NCBI RefSeq assembly: GCF_052857255.1
Contig: NC_135505.1
Coordinates: 56,393,868-56,457,867 of the forward strand
Reading direction: 5' to 3'
Length of the DNA: 64,000 nt
Origin: Amblyomma americanum
Lineage: Eukaryota; Arthropoda; Arachnida; Ixodida; Ixodidae
Shown: piece after piece, positions 35,251 to 47,269 of the stretch
Layout: every line of letters starts with the position of its first letter
Numbering within the stretch: position 1 is the stretch's first letter
Notes under the pieces: model-generated
What the model was told of the DNA's origin: nothing
The model's input: only the letters and a program-made list of their open reading frames with translations
Database searches by the model: none
Program-made: the position numbers and the translations under genes

Positions 35251-38200
35251 GTCCTGCATGTTCAACCATAACAAGGCACATTGTAAAATTCATTTTATTT
35301 TCAGCGCTCCTAATATAGAATCTCATAGGATCCAGACATTTATAAGTTGATTGTGGCCATCAGAAGGAATGAAGGAGCACTTTTTAATGCGTCAAAAGCG
35401 ACCAGAATGTGTTCGCTTCACTTGGTTGGGACCGACTTCGTCGCTAATGTGGAAAACAGTTACCAGCATTAGCACCAAGCTGCCGTGCCTTCAACGTTTA
35501 CATTTACACAACCTAAGGCTGCAAGGAAACTACCAGATAAAATCACACTGTTGCAGCAGTCAGGTGGTTACAGGTAAGCTTTCCGGCCGGACAGTCGGAC
35601 GCCTCGTCGACGATGTGCCGCATGTCATCCACTACAATCATTATGGCATTTTTTCTTACTTCAAAATGCCACTTTCAGGAAGACGAGAGCACCATTGTAA
35701 ATAAAGGTTACCTGCTTATGGATTTTTCAATGACCTGTCGATCAGGTATTTTACACGCTTTAGATTTGGCACTTCATTAGGTGCCACAAATACTGTTTCA
35801 TAATTTTGCTCATGGGCGTTACTTAAGAAATTAGCGCATGCTCAATGCAGTTTAAAATTTGGACAAGTTTGTACATTTTAAGAACAAAAAGCGAAGTAAA
35901 AAAAGGACTAGAAAGCGGACGACACAACGGGCTAGCTTATGCGCTGTTTTTAAGTAAGCAAGCTGCGTTTTCCAGGAGTCAATTAGCACGACAAATTGCA
36001 TACTCTTACTGGCTGGTTAACAGTACACAAGTGTCTACCCATGGAGTTGTAGTCAATCAGCATGACATTACAGGCGCTTGCCTGTTAGCGGCAGCAGTAA
36101 TTGCCTATTAAAGTATACAGCGTAATACGCGGCAGCCTTACCTGTACTGGCTGGTGTTTGTATTCAAAGCAGTCACATTGGCGTATGATTCTACGTGGAA
36201 GCTGTAGCTACGATCGTAAGTACGCTCAATGCAAGACTTGCTCTTGCAAAACTCCCGCTCGGTGTGGTTTGAGAGCGACAGAGTCACCGTCAGATGATTT
36301 TGCCATCCCGTAATGGGAGAAGTGAGCGCCCGTGACATCGCTGCGAGTGCTACGTCGAACAGCGGTCTTTCCTTGCTAGACTAATCAACTATATTCGGCA
36401 CAGCACCTGCTGTTTGATCTGATGCGGGGTATGTACACCGCAGCCAGACTCGCTTATGCTCGCTTGCCTCGCTGTCCTGCACAATGGCGGCGGTGCACAG
36501 TGTTGCCAGAACTCACTGCAGCTTTTTACAGCGTTGCTTGCATTTATGCAACATGTCTAGAGGCTGGCGAAACACAATGGTTACTGCTTGTGCAGCAGGG
36601 CAATCTTGAGGGGCACTGAAGAGCGGTATACCAGCACCTCCACCAGATGTCACATAATGGTCACGGCAGTCCAGCAGTCAGGAAGATAGCGAAAAATGCT
36701 TCTAGACGAAAATCATCATTACGGCTGACTCGCAACCAGAAACAACTTAATGACTAAGAGGGGCGATAGCAACAAGCGCGTTCGACGGTCATCGAACAGA
36801 ATACCGCTCTCCAACGTGCTGAATGCAAAGGTCGCAAGCAACCATCGAGGTAAGGCGCTAAAGCAACTACAACAATATCGAAAAACTGCAAGTGTTGCAC
36901 CTGGCTGCGATCATTCGAGATAAGCTTGGTAGCATGTAATGTCACAAGCGAATGATAAACCGGTGTTGCGGCGACTATGAGCAGGCAAAAAGAGTACAAA
37001 GGTTCGCGGCAGTGCCTTTCTAACCACAAGCTATGAGACATGGACATGTGTCAGACACGAGACAGAAATATGGATAGTAACCTAGATTTGATATTACTGC
37101 GTGTTATCAATTTCACTGATCTAGAAATTTATATTGCGATTGCACAATTGTTCAAAAGCCGAGGATTAGTGCGAGAATTTTATCCGTGGTGCTTTTGCCA
37201 TGAAACAATTTCTCAATCGATGCTTTTGGGGTTGCGGCGCCATCATTCAGTGCACAGGTCAAAAGACGAACTTCCTTGCTCTGCGGCAGCTGTGCCCGAT
37301 CACCTTAAAGAGCGAGAAATGCCACGCCGCAGTGTGCGCATCTATGTCATTCACGTGAATGATTTAAGGAATGAGTGACAGGGGCTAATTATAATGCAGA
37401 ATGATGCTATGAAGGAGACGCGCATTTCTCGACGTGAACAAAGTTTTCTAATTGCGTCTTGTGGTCCATCCGAACGTCTCAGGTCCAGTCACGGTCAGAG
37501 TGGCTGCGTTTTAAAGCACTGCAGAGCGCGAAAAGACGCCCGTGCACTCTGTGTTATCACTGCACCTTGAAGAACCCCGGATGGTTGAGATTGATCTGAT
37601 CATTTCGATAGAGGGGAGGGAATTTTTTGCATTGAGTGGATGTTAGAGAGCAGACCCACTGAATAAACACCACGTGATCCGTCGCTTCTTAGTATGGTAG
37701 TACAGTCTTCCGCAGGCACCCATGTGCAAGGACACATCTGGCTGCTCTTGACCTCGTGTGGGGCTGCGTGCGCCGTGACAGCTCTCATGATGCTACTGCC
37801 TCTTATCCTGCAGTTGGAGCAGCGTGTTTCAGTGCTGTGGTGTTGCTGTGTTGTGCCGGTACACGCTGGTGCGTATATATGCAAAAGGAGCAAGTAGCGA
37901 AGCAGGTAACCGGGAGATTTGCATGGCGTGCGCGGTAGCTGCTGAGCAGTTTTTCGCAGTCGCTGGCAAACGAGCTAGTAACCTAGAGTTAAAGTGTGAG
38001 CGGCGACATGACCAAGCCGTGCATGAAACTGAGCGCGAACGCGGTCGACTCTGCCAAAACGAACACCGGCGTCAGCTCAACAACGAATTATTCGTATCAA
38101 GCCACATGCTTAGCAGTCACAATTCTCCTTTTTCTTCTTTGACTCTCTATTTCTTCCCATTTCTGAAGATGCGGTTGGGGAGCCCACGAAAATGTAAGAC

Positions 38201-40761
38201 AGTTGCCACGCTTTCATTTTCCGAAAAAATCTATGTGCGGGCGCCTCATGGCGACAGCCCCGACTACGCACTGGCCAGGAACGTTAAGAGGAGGCCCAAC
38301 GCGAAAAGACGCCTATGCAGTCTCTGTTAGCAGAGCTATAAAACGAGTCTCGAGCTGAAGCTTTGACTGCCTCTCATCCTTCGCTTTTAATTCAGAACCG
38401 AGGTCTCATACCCCCCCCCCCCCCCCCCCCCCAATCTGTTATATGTCACTCGATATTTTTTTTCGGTAGAGGTTACCACATTAAATGAAGAACTTCTCTC
38501 TTGCGCAATTAAAACAAGCAACTGAAATCTGCACGTTTTGGAGGTGTATGTGCGGCAGCTGCTTAAAAGGGCTCGTAAAAAAAACCTTCGTAATTGTGAG
38601 AAAATGGTGCACATTTTTTCTTAATTTGGCGTTCTTCAGCTCCCCAGACCACGATAGCATTCAGGATTTCAGAAAATGTTGATACAGGATCAGCCAATTC
38701 ACAGTTAAGAAAGCACGTTTAGTAAATTAACTGTGGCTTATCGAAAGTGGCCTAAGGCGTTCAGAAGACCTATTTTTTTCAGAGATATGTTTCCAATATT
38801 TGAAAGTGCCACTTCGGAGCAAACAAATGAAAAATAGTATCCAATTACGACGCTGGTATTAGTGTTTTGAAACATCGCTAACACACATTTTTACGCATTT
38901 AGCTCCTTCTACCCAATTGACTGGCTCTGTATAGAGCACAAGTTTAGGCTACTTTGATTCATCCTGGGTTTGAATGATGGCTAAGTATAGGTTGTTGCTA
39001 AGCTGTAAGTAGGGACGAAGCGAGGGTAGAGAAGACCAGCGAGGCGTCGAGCAACTACGCAGGGGAGGAGCTCTCGTAGACAAAGTAAAATGAAGGTACT
39101 TGTTTACATGTTTGCAGAGATTTCCAAAAAAAGCGCCCCCCCCCCCTTTTTTCCTGTAATTTTAAAACATCGGGTTTTAAGCCATGTAAGGTGCCTAGGG
39201 ACCTAGGCAGCCAATCCGTCGTCCTTGCACATGGGCCATTCGCAGACCATAAATTGCCATTTTTTTTTCACGCGACGCCACAGTGGCCCGCCCCAGAATC
39301 CCGTCACGGATGTCACTACGCGTAGATGTGCACGCCAACAGAAAGCGAAGATCGTGCTCCTCGCGTGTTGGTTGGTCATGGCATGCATTTGTAGCCTCCT
39401 AATCCGCGGCATGCATATTTATTTCAAGCGGCGGGTTGAGGTAACCGACACCCGCGCAGAGCCGTCCATACTTTCGTCAAGTTCCGCCGTCTCACGCTGG
39501 GTAGATCGCAACTTGAACGGTAGCCTACTGTAGGTTCTGGTTCTGCTGCATTAGGATATCAGATGTGGAGCACACTGGCCAATCGTGTACGGTCAGGAGA
39601 CAGGTCAGCGCTCGTCGAGAGTGCTTGCTGCCAAGCCAGGCTTGCGATCCATTTCTAAAGATCTCTGAGGTGGTCTTGCCATCAAGACACATCGGCGTTT
39701 TTGCAGACATACAGCTAAGCCATAGCAAGGTTCACACACTGCTCAGCTACTGCCCCTTTGTTGTTTGTTGTAGTGACCAGCGACCGCATCAAGCTTAGCA
39801 AGGGGTACTGCAAAACGAGCGGCAATTTTTTTGTTATGAATTATGGATGAACTTGTATTGCCCAACATAGTATAAAAAAATTTCCTCTCGCGTTCCCCCC
39901 TAGAAAATGTTCTTATAGGTTCTTATTAACCTACAAGAAGGAAATAAAAATGGAACTATTACAGACATTTGCTTCTATTCGCAGTTTTCCTACTGGTAAC
40001 AAAGTAAACAGACAATCCCGGGTAAATTGCTCGTGTCAGTTTAGCGTATGGGCGTTAACTGTCGAACGCACGTTATTTCAAAAGGTGCCCGGCGTGGGCG
40101 TGTGAAGCTTGGATTGGCAGCACGTAAAGTGTAGACAGGAAAATTCCCTTTTCCACTAAGAGGAGACAGGAGGCAGGCAGAGGGCAAGTAGGAGAGGGAA
40201 GAGAAGGTGCGATGCGACGTGTGGCTTCAGGGTCATCGCGGTTGCCATTCAGAGTCGAGGTTTAGGGAAAGTGGGTGTAGGGGGGGGGGGTGCAGGGGGG
40301 TGCAGCATGTCACACTGTGACTGCTGAATTGAATCCTGAGAGTGGAGAGGGGGCGCAGCGTGTCACATGGTGATTGATGGACTGAATAACACCACCCGCT
40401 AGTGTGTTATGAACGGGTCAGCGGCTGCTCCGTCCGAGAGCAACAGAAACGCTAACATATACTCTACTGAATGAATAGCTTTGATCGCTTGCGAATAATA
40501 ACGCAAAAGCGTTAAGGAGCTCGTATCGAAGAAATATTGTCGGAGTTGTTCTCATTGCCGCTGTAACACGAGAATCTCCAAATAAAAATCTGAGCATGCA
40601 ACTTTGAGTACTACTATGGAAACTTTGAAACGAGACTCGATAATAGTCGCGTTCTACTCTATAAAGCCGTGACAGCTGACAGCCGTGAGCTGCGGCAATG
40701 ATGCGCCATCTGTGTTGTACATATGAAAGTAAATGCGAATAGGTTGCGCTGGCCGTGTTAG
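35251..40761. other. 5.5 kb without a recognisable gene
   Basis: Open frames of 117 codons (35351-35704), 112 codons (37040-37378) and 168 codons (37824-38330), all plus, have no motif I know and no convincing start or splice context. A 22-base C run lies at 38411-38432. Two short related stretches containing CGCGAAAAGACGCC lie near 37527 and 38301. A tandem duplication of about 65 bp built on GCAGCGTGTCACA...GACTGAAT lies near 40300-40390. Confidence 0.35.
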
Positions 40762-40884
40762 GTTTGTGTTTGGGTTTATAGAGTTTACGTTCCAAAGCGA
40801 CTTAGGCTATGAGGTGCGCCTTAGTTGTGGGCTTTGGTAATTCAGTGACCTAGGGTTCTCTAACGTGCACTGACATCGCACCGG
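40762..40884 (-). mobile_element. Truncated Ruka-like SINE (minus)
   Basis: Only the 3' half of the SINE is present on the minus strand: GTGCGATGTCAGTGCACGTT, AGAGAACCCTAGGTCACTGA and CTAAGTCGCTTTGGAACGTAAA. The tRNA-like head is missing. Confidence 0.8.
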
Positions 40885-41189
40885 GGTTGTGTGTTTGAAT
40901 TTAGAGGACCGGCGGATGAAACCTTTGAAGGCGTCAACTGGTCCGAACGCAGAACTCGGTCAAAACACGATGGCTTCGCCTCTGCGAGCGGTAGCGTGGG
41001 TGCAACCCTTCGCGACCTCTTAAGGCTTCAGACGGGCAGGCAGCGGAGGCCGAACCTGTGTGCGTCATCTTTTGTGCGGGTGTCAACCATTGCGATAGCA
41101 TGGAACCCATACCACCCGAGCGCCTGTGATGTACGCGTCCATGTGTCGTTGTGGTGAACGAGTGCGACCCCAACAGAGACGCAGACCTC

Positions 41190-41312
41190 CATTACGGCAT
41201 CTCTTGCTGTCTTTTCTCTTTAACTACAAACTTCCTTCCTTCCCTCACTGCGTGGTTGAGATGTCCACCGGTATATGAAAGAGTTACTGCGCATTTTTTC
41301 TCTATAAAATCG
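41190..41312 (+). repeat. SINE-type 3' tail fragment
   Basis: A CTTCCTTCCCTCACTGCGTGGTTGAGATGTCCACCGGTATATGAAAGAGTTACTGCGC-type block matches 48985-49105 and, inverted, 48445-48540. It is the 3' tail of a tRNA-headed SINE family seen in fuller form near 48.5 kb. Confidence 0.65.
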
Positions 41313-41858
41313 CAATCACAACGCACACTCACACCGGCCATTTCAGAGAGCAGCGTCACCTCAGCCCGTGCGTGATATCTTTGTGCGGCGGATGGGCTGT
41401 TTTTAGAGGCCTCCTTTAGACTCCGAGCGATTTCTCAAACGGACAAGGCGTCCCTGGACTCCCTGGGTCCGCTGCAATACGCTGTTGCGGCGTTCCACTC
41501 TTAAAGGCCAAGCTTAAGCGTCCTCTATTTTTTCCCCATATGCTTAAAGCCGAGCTTGTAAATCGCGGCGCTGATAAAATTTCAAGGGGGCGCTGCGAGC
41601 GCGCGACGTGAGCAGACGTGTGTCTCTTCGGCTCCGCCGATTTTCGGCTGGGGCCATGTCCCAAATCATTCTACCCTGGCAAAACTGGCGTCAAACGAGC
41701 CGGAAAACGAAGCGGAACACCTGGACTCCGAATTCGTCCAGGTAGGCCGATTTTCTCTAAATTAACGGCTGTTTTTCGACCGACCACGTCGGCGCCGTCG
41801 TTAAGCCTAACGGCGTCGCCAACGCCTGGCCTGGTGGAATTGGCCCTCCGAGGACAAG

Positions 41859-43139
41859 ATGGCGACTTCCGCGCAAGAAGTGCGCGGCTACGAGCCTGAG
41901 GCGATGTTGTGGACCTCAGTGCCCACCACCGGAGATTCAAATTCGACGGTTACTCCCAAAATTCGGAGTCAAGCTTTGCTTCAAGCGGCTGCACGCCGCT
42001 CCCAAGACAAAGCCCAGATGGCGGCGTTCGGCGCCGCCCCGGCCGCCGGTTCGTCGGTCGGAAACGTGAACGCTCCCGCGACGCGCGCCACGGGAAGCAA
42101 GGACAAGGCGTTCTTGAAGTGGAAGCCGCGTCCAATGCCCAAACCGACACCTGAAGACTACGTCATAGTTATAAAGCCCAGAGAGAGCGTTTCTCTTCAC
42201 GAGGCGTTCACAGAAACCGGCTACGGCACTGCCATTTCAGCGTACCTCGGGTTCAAACGGGCCCGCGCCATCTCCGTTCTACCCTCACGAGAGCAAAACC
42301 TCATCATTGTGCATACCCCGGACATCGAGGCGGCCGACCAGCTTATCGGGGACTTCGCAGTAAATTCCGACAATGGGTCGATCCCGCTTCGGGGTTACCT
42401 AAGACAAGACGGCGGCAACATGTGCCACGGCGTGATCGTGGTCCGTAACTCGGACACCACGGAAACTCTTAAAGACCGAGTGTGCTGGCGCGCCGGCACC
42501 ATCCTGGAAATCTGGAAGTTCGGAACATGCAACAAATCACGCATCACTTTCGCGGGTAAGGAGAAGCCCCGTTACGTACATTATGACAACATGGTCGTCT
42601 CTGTGAGAAACTACTACAAAACTATCCCGGCGTGCGGCCAGTGTGGGGTCGTCGGGCATCGCGCTGATGCGTGTCCAAACCTGCGATCGAACACCTGTGG
42701 ACTCTGCGGATTCCAAGCTTCGCTAGTGGAGGGGGTGCGGGCTCCTTACAACTGTGTTCCCCGGTGTTCTCTGTGCGGTGGCTCCCATGCCACCAACTCT
42801 CGTGACTGTGCAGCAAAATTCCGCACACCCAAGACGAAAAAGAAAAAAACGGCGTCCAAGAAGAAAAGCCGCTATCTTGGGCCTCCCGGCGATCAGCATG
42901 GCCAGGAAATCTCCAACACCGAGAACCCAACTACCGGAGGTGCTGCAAAACAACCATCCAAGGTGTCACCACCACACGGCGGACTGGCGAAACAGTCGAC
43001 AGAAACGCGCGGTGATACCAGGGCCTGGGTCAAAGCAGTCAAAAATGGCCACCAGGTGAGCGGTTCGGGTGGGGCTGCTTCTCTCTCCCCCTTTCCACTC
43101 CCTTTCCAAGGGCGCATAGCGCCGAGCAAGATCAAATAG
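41859..43139 (+). CDS. LINE ORF1, gag-like zinc-knuckle RNA-binding protein
   Basis: A 426-codon frame starts at the first ATG after the leader, in a good context (AAGATGG). The N-terminal third is low-complexity and Ala/Pro-rich. A folded region follows (VIVIKPRESVSLHEAF onward, residues about 105-240). Zinc knuckles then appear: CGQCGVVGHRADAC (C-x2-C-x4-H-x4-C, near residue 260), a CGLCG pair, and CSLCGGSHATNSRDC (C-x2-C-x3-H-x6-C, near residue 305). A Lys-rich stretch (KTKKKKTASKKKSR) is next. ORF1 proteins of I-group LINEs bind the element RNA in a ribonucleoprotein. The frame probably once continued into the coiled-coil frame at 43112-43624; a one-base loss near 43109-43112 (G run) would explain the early stop. 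Confidence 0.9.
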   Translation: MATSAQEVRGYEPEAMLWTSVPTTGDSNSTVTPKIRSQALLQAAARRSQDKAQMAAFGAAPAAGSSVGNVNAPATRATGSKDKAFLKWKPRPMPKPTPEDYVIVIKPRESVSLHEAFTETGYGTAISAYLGFKRARAISVLPSREQNLIIVHTPDIEAADQLIGDFAVNSDNGSIPLRGYLRQDGGNMCHGVIVVRNSDTTETLKDRVCWRAGTILEIWKFGTCNKSRITFAGKEKPRYVHYDNMVVSVRNYYKTIPACGQCGVVGHRADACPNLRSNTCGLCGFQASLVEGVRAPYNCVPRCSLCGGSHATNSRDCAAKFRTPKTKKKKTASKKKSRYLGPPGDQHGQEISNTENPTTGGAAKQPSKVSPPHGGLAKQSTETRGDTRAWVKAVKNGHQVSGSGGAASLSPFPLPFQGRIAPSKIK

Positions 43140-43624
43140 CAGCACTCAGGGCCCAAAATGAGATGCTGCTAAAGAAAATTAACGAATTGGAATCTAAAAT
43201 CAACCAGTCATCTTCTCCCCCCTCGCCTCCCGCGGCTGATGTAATGGAGAGTGAGCTCGTGGTACCCGAGGCGGTAACAAGTTTGGAGGCCGCATTCGAG
43301 GCCCGCGTCGGGGCCACAGAGGCCCGATTCGGCGCTATAGAAAATCAAATTTCAATGATGGTAAACGCCATCTCCAAATTGCAAGAGACAATCCCCGCGA
43401 TGATTGCCCAACAAATTGCGAATTCCATGCGCTCCTCGCGCAGGCCCGGCGATCCCTTACCCGGCCGCCCTCACAAAACTTCTAGACGCACCCCCGAGGT
43501 AGCCGACGACGACAACTGCTCACTCTCTTGTATGGAGGATACCCCCCTTCCTGCGAGTGTTGGCTCCGGAGCAGTGTCAGTACAACCCCTCCTCAATCTA
43601 AATGCCCATGGCGAGCAGCCCTAA
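43112..43624 (+). pseudogene. ORF1 C-terminal coiled coil, out of frame
   Basis: In the next frame the sequence reads HSAEQDQIAALRAQNEMLLK, then KINELESKI, a clear heptad pattern. A second amphipathic stretch follows (EARFGAIENQISMMVNAISK). The frame opens before the ORF1 stop and closes just after the ORF2 start. Coiled coils often mediate ORF1 self-association. It is best explained as the end of ORF1 displaced by one frameshift; an independent small gene is less likely. Confidence 0.7.
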
Positions 43625-46600
43625 GATCAGGCGCTCCCCAAGAACCAGTTCGGCCACCCCCGTCCGAATTGTCCAGTGGAACTGTCGGGGCTTCCGTTCT
43701 CGCGCAAAGAGGGCGGATCTACGACTTTACCTTTCAACTTTCGATTCTCTTCCCGCGGTGGTTGCCCTACAGGAGCCAGGGAGTGGCGTCACCCTCACAA
43801 ATTACATCCCCTTTCAGCAGGACCCCTCTTCCTGCGTCTGCGTGCATAAAATTATGCGGCTAATCTAGTTGACTTGGAACTTTACACAGAATATTCCTCT
43901 GCGATGGTGACACTTCTTCCGCTCAAGAAACAAGATGCACCACTCCACGTACTCAACATATACTGTTCCCCCAAACTCAAAAATGTAACGTTCGCAGCAC
44001 TCTTTAGCCGCGCTCTAAAGGCTGCGGGCAGGGACCCCCTGGTGATTGTGGGCGATTTCAACGCCCACAGTACACTATGGGGATACGTGCGTGAAGAGAA
44101 GCGGGGACGCAAGCTAGCGGAACTCGCGTCCACGCTGTGCCTGACTCTTCACACTGACCCTGCATATCCAACGCGGCTGGGTAATTCCGTGACCCGGGAT
44201 ACATGTCCGGATCTCACCTTTACCAAAAAAATTGTACACGCAGAATGGATCAACACCGAGGAAACCCTCGGTAGTGACCACTGCCGTATCAATACCACCG
44301 TGAGGACTAAACCATTGGCAAGACCCCACGCACAAGCTCGGCTTCCAGACTGGAATAAGTTCCGGCAAAACTACATCAATTCGTCGTCTATCCACGAACA
44401 AAGCTACCACGCGTGGGCACAAGGATTGGTTACACACCTTTGTTCAGTGGAAACACAAATTCAGCTCTCGGAGGCCACTCCGGAGGTGGACAACCACCTT
44501 CTGCACCTCTGGGAGGCGCGGCACAGCCTCGTCCGCAGATGGCGCCGCCAAAAACGTAACAGAAAGCTCAAAATTCGTATCGCCGAGCTCACCCAGCGAG
44601 CGGCAGAGTACGCGGCCCAACTCGCCGACTCGAACTGGGTAGACCGCTGCAACACGGCGGCCAGAAAAATGTCGAGCCGGAGCACGTGGCGCCTTTTCCG
44701 CGCCCTAATTGACCCGACGCAAACCCGCGCCGAGACACAAAAACATCTCCAACGAGCTATTCATAGCTTCGATGGAAATACATCAAAATTAGCATGCAAA
44801 CTGCGCGACCAGTATCTTTGCACTAAGCAGGACCCCGGAGGACCCGCGTTATCGTATGCAGGTTCAGAGAACGCGAATCTGGATCAACCGTTCCAGTTGC
44901 ATGACCTCAAGGCGGCCCTAGCTAAAATGAAACGAGGAACGGCACCGGGCAGGGACAAGATAACTGCGAAAATGCTTGCTAATCTTCCCGATCCCGCCTA
45001 CGAAACCCTCCTCGCTTTCATCAACTCAATCTGGCTTGGTGAGGCACCTCTACCAATTGAATGGAAGACCGCCCTGGTAACTTTCATTCCGAAAGCCGGC
45101 AAAGCCATAAACACAGACAACCTCCGCCCCATCTCCCTCACGTCTTGCGCGGGAAAGCTGATGGAGACCATGGTGCGGGATAGGCTGTCTGGGTTTCTGG
45201 AAAATGAACATACATTCGCAGACACCATGTTCGGTTTCCGCCCGCAGAGGTCCGCTCAAGATGTTCTGCTTCAACTCGACCGAGAAATTCTCAACCCTGT
45301 CGAATATCCCTTCAACGATAAGGCAGTACTCGCCCTTGACTTGAAGGGGGCTTTCGACAATGTCACACACGAAATCATCCTGCAACATCTCTCCCAAACG
45401 AACTGTGGACATAACACGTTTCAGTACATCAAGCAATTTCTCTCGGATCGACGAAGTTTCATCCGAATACAAGACGAAGAACACGGCCCATATAAACTGG
45501 GAACGAGAGGAACCCCACAGGGTGCGGTCCTCTCGCCATTACTTTTCAATCTGGTCATGATGAAACTCCCGGCTCAGCTTGTGAAGGTCGAAGGCATCCA
45601 GCACGCGCTGTACGCCGACGACATAACCATCTGGGCCAAACACGGATCGGTGGGAGACATTGAGGCCAACCTGCAGCAAGCGGCGGAGATCGTGAACGCT
45701 TACGCCCGCCGCTGCGGCCTTCAGTGCTCACCATCCAAATCCGAATTTGTGCACATTCGCCCGTCGCTTCAGTGCGCCACCAAATGGAACTATCTCTGGC
45801 CAGCGGCCCGATACATGAACACGATGAGATTAGAGTACTTGGTCTCCTTATCCACAAACATCGACGGGCTGATACCACACTAGCAAAACTGCGCAAGGTG
45901 GGGGACCAGGTGGGCCGGATGGTCCGCCGGGATTCCAACAAACGCGGGGGGTCACGGTGCAGAGACGCTTTGCGGCTGGCGCATGCATTCGTGACCAGTC
46001 GAGTCCTCTACTCGACTCCTTACCTCCACCTGCGCAAGTTTGATGAGAACGCCCTCGAAGTGATTCTCAGAAAGATGTACAAGGGTGCCCTCGATCTCCC
46101 GATCACCACATCCAACCACCGTCTCATGGGCCTGGGGATGGTTAACACACTCGCGGAGCCCCGGGAGGCGCACTTGACAAATCAATACACAAGGCTTTCA
46201 AAAACGCCGTCGGGTCGCCGCCTATTTCCCCGACTACACATCCACCACCCAACACTTACGGAAGAGCGCGTACGCATTCCTGAAATCTGGAGATACGCCC
46301 TGCACGTACGCCCTCTTCCGGCCAACCTGACACGTGACGACCACAGTGACAGGCGCCTTGCGCGGGCGGAGGCACTGGCCCGTACTAAGGGAACAAACAT
46401 GGCATCTTCTACGTGGACGCCTCAGGCCCTCACCATGGGGGGTGGTACACGGCCGCAGTCGTCCACCAAAAAATCGTGGTGAATGGCCTAATGTTCCGAG
46501 CTCAAGACATAACACATGCGGAAGAAATTGCCATAGCGTTAGCCGCCGCAGACCAGGAGTCGCGAGTGATCGTCACCGACTCGAGAGGGGCCTGCAGAAA

Positions 46601-47177
46601 TATTAAACAGGGGTACATTCCTCTCTTTGCGCATCGCATCCTTCAAAACAGTAACTACCTCGGGGCCCCCGCGTCTCGAACAATTGTATGGGCTCCAGCT
46701 CATATGGGCCTCGAAGGCAATGAAACGGCAGACGCCGCCGCCCGCGCGCTCACTCTCCGGGCAACGCCTTCAGACCCTTTGGATACGGATCCCGAACCCA
46801 ATCCGGCCCTCACTTTTCGAGAAATCACTGAATTATTCCAATTCGGCCATGCAATTTATTACAAGCCTTGTAACGGCCTCACAAAGGTGGAGGAACGCAC
46901 ACTCCTCCGCCTTTACACCAAAACGCTGCTGTGCCCGGCAGTTTTGAAACACTTTGATCCTGCCTGTACAGGAGAATGCCCACACTGTGCGGAGAAATCT
47001 TCGGACATCTTTCACATGGTGTGGGCATGCCAGTCAACCCCGAACCTCGCCCCCAAACCCAACCCCACCCGGGAGGACTGGGAGGCAGCCCTGCTCGGCT
47101 GCTCGGACCTAGCAAGCCAGAAGGCCCTGGTCCACCGAGCCCGAGCCGCGGCGGTCGCCAATGGGCTCCTGAAATGA
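43602..47177 (+). pseudogene. LINE ORF2: endonuclease, RT, RNase H, zinc finger (frameshifted)
   Basis: About 1,190 codons in four frame segments. Endonuclease: RIVQWNCRGFRSRAKR and VVALQEPG (catalytic Glu) in 43602-43868; VGDFNAHSTLWG at 44048-44083 and LGSDHCRI near 44268 in the next frame. RT: GTAPGRDKITAKML, RPISLTSCAGKLMETM, motif A ALDLKGAFDNVTH (about 45330), motif B GTPQGAVLSPLLFN (about 45510), motif C YADD (45611-45622). RNase H: FYVDASG (46407), HAEEIAIALA, IVTDSRG, MGLEGNETADAAAR. Terminal zinc finger: CTGECPHCAEKSSDIFHMVW followed by A-C. All catalytic residues I can see are intact. The breaks near 43848, 45780 and 46395 each equal one missing base, two of them in A runs. The start codon lies inside the ORF1 tail, an overlap of about 20 bases. 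Confidence 0.9.
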
Positions 47178-47234
47178 GGAGCCCACCTAGAGATTGCGAG
47201 AGGTTGCTCCGGCTACCTCAAGCTTCCTCCCTGA

Positions 47235-47240
47235 AATAAA
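47235..47240 (+). promoter_or_regulatory. Polyadenylation signal of the I-group LINE
   Basis: AATAAA lies 20 bases upstream of the element's 3' junction and 57 bases after the ORF2 stop. It is followed by GTTTTTCACACACACACAAAA, a plausible cleavage and downstream region. Confidence 0.75.
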
Positions 47241-47269
47241 GTTTTTCACACACACACAAAAAATTTCAA

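Larger units (their letters stand above)
41586..47259 (+). mobile_element. Apparently full-length I-group LINE with 10-bp TSD
   Basis: The element is bracketed by a perfect 10-bp direct repeat AAAATTTCAA (41576-41585 and 47260-47269). It begins GGGGGCGCTGCGAGC and has a 5' leader of about 270 bp, ORF1, ORF2, a short 3' untranslated region with AATAAA, and a CACACACACAAA tail. The RNase H domain in ORF2 and the zinc knuckles in ORF1 place it in the I group (I, Loa, Outcast, Ingi relatives); the exact clade was not determined. It is GC-rich compared with the flanks. At about 5.67 kb it has the length expected of an intact element, although five frame breaks are present. Confidence 0.9.

Noticed and set aside
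45555..45941. Minus-strand frames of 100-144 codons within 41.6-47.2 kb
   Set aside because: Antisense shadows of the GC-rich LINE ORF1 and ORF2.
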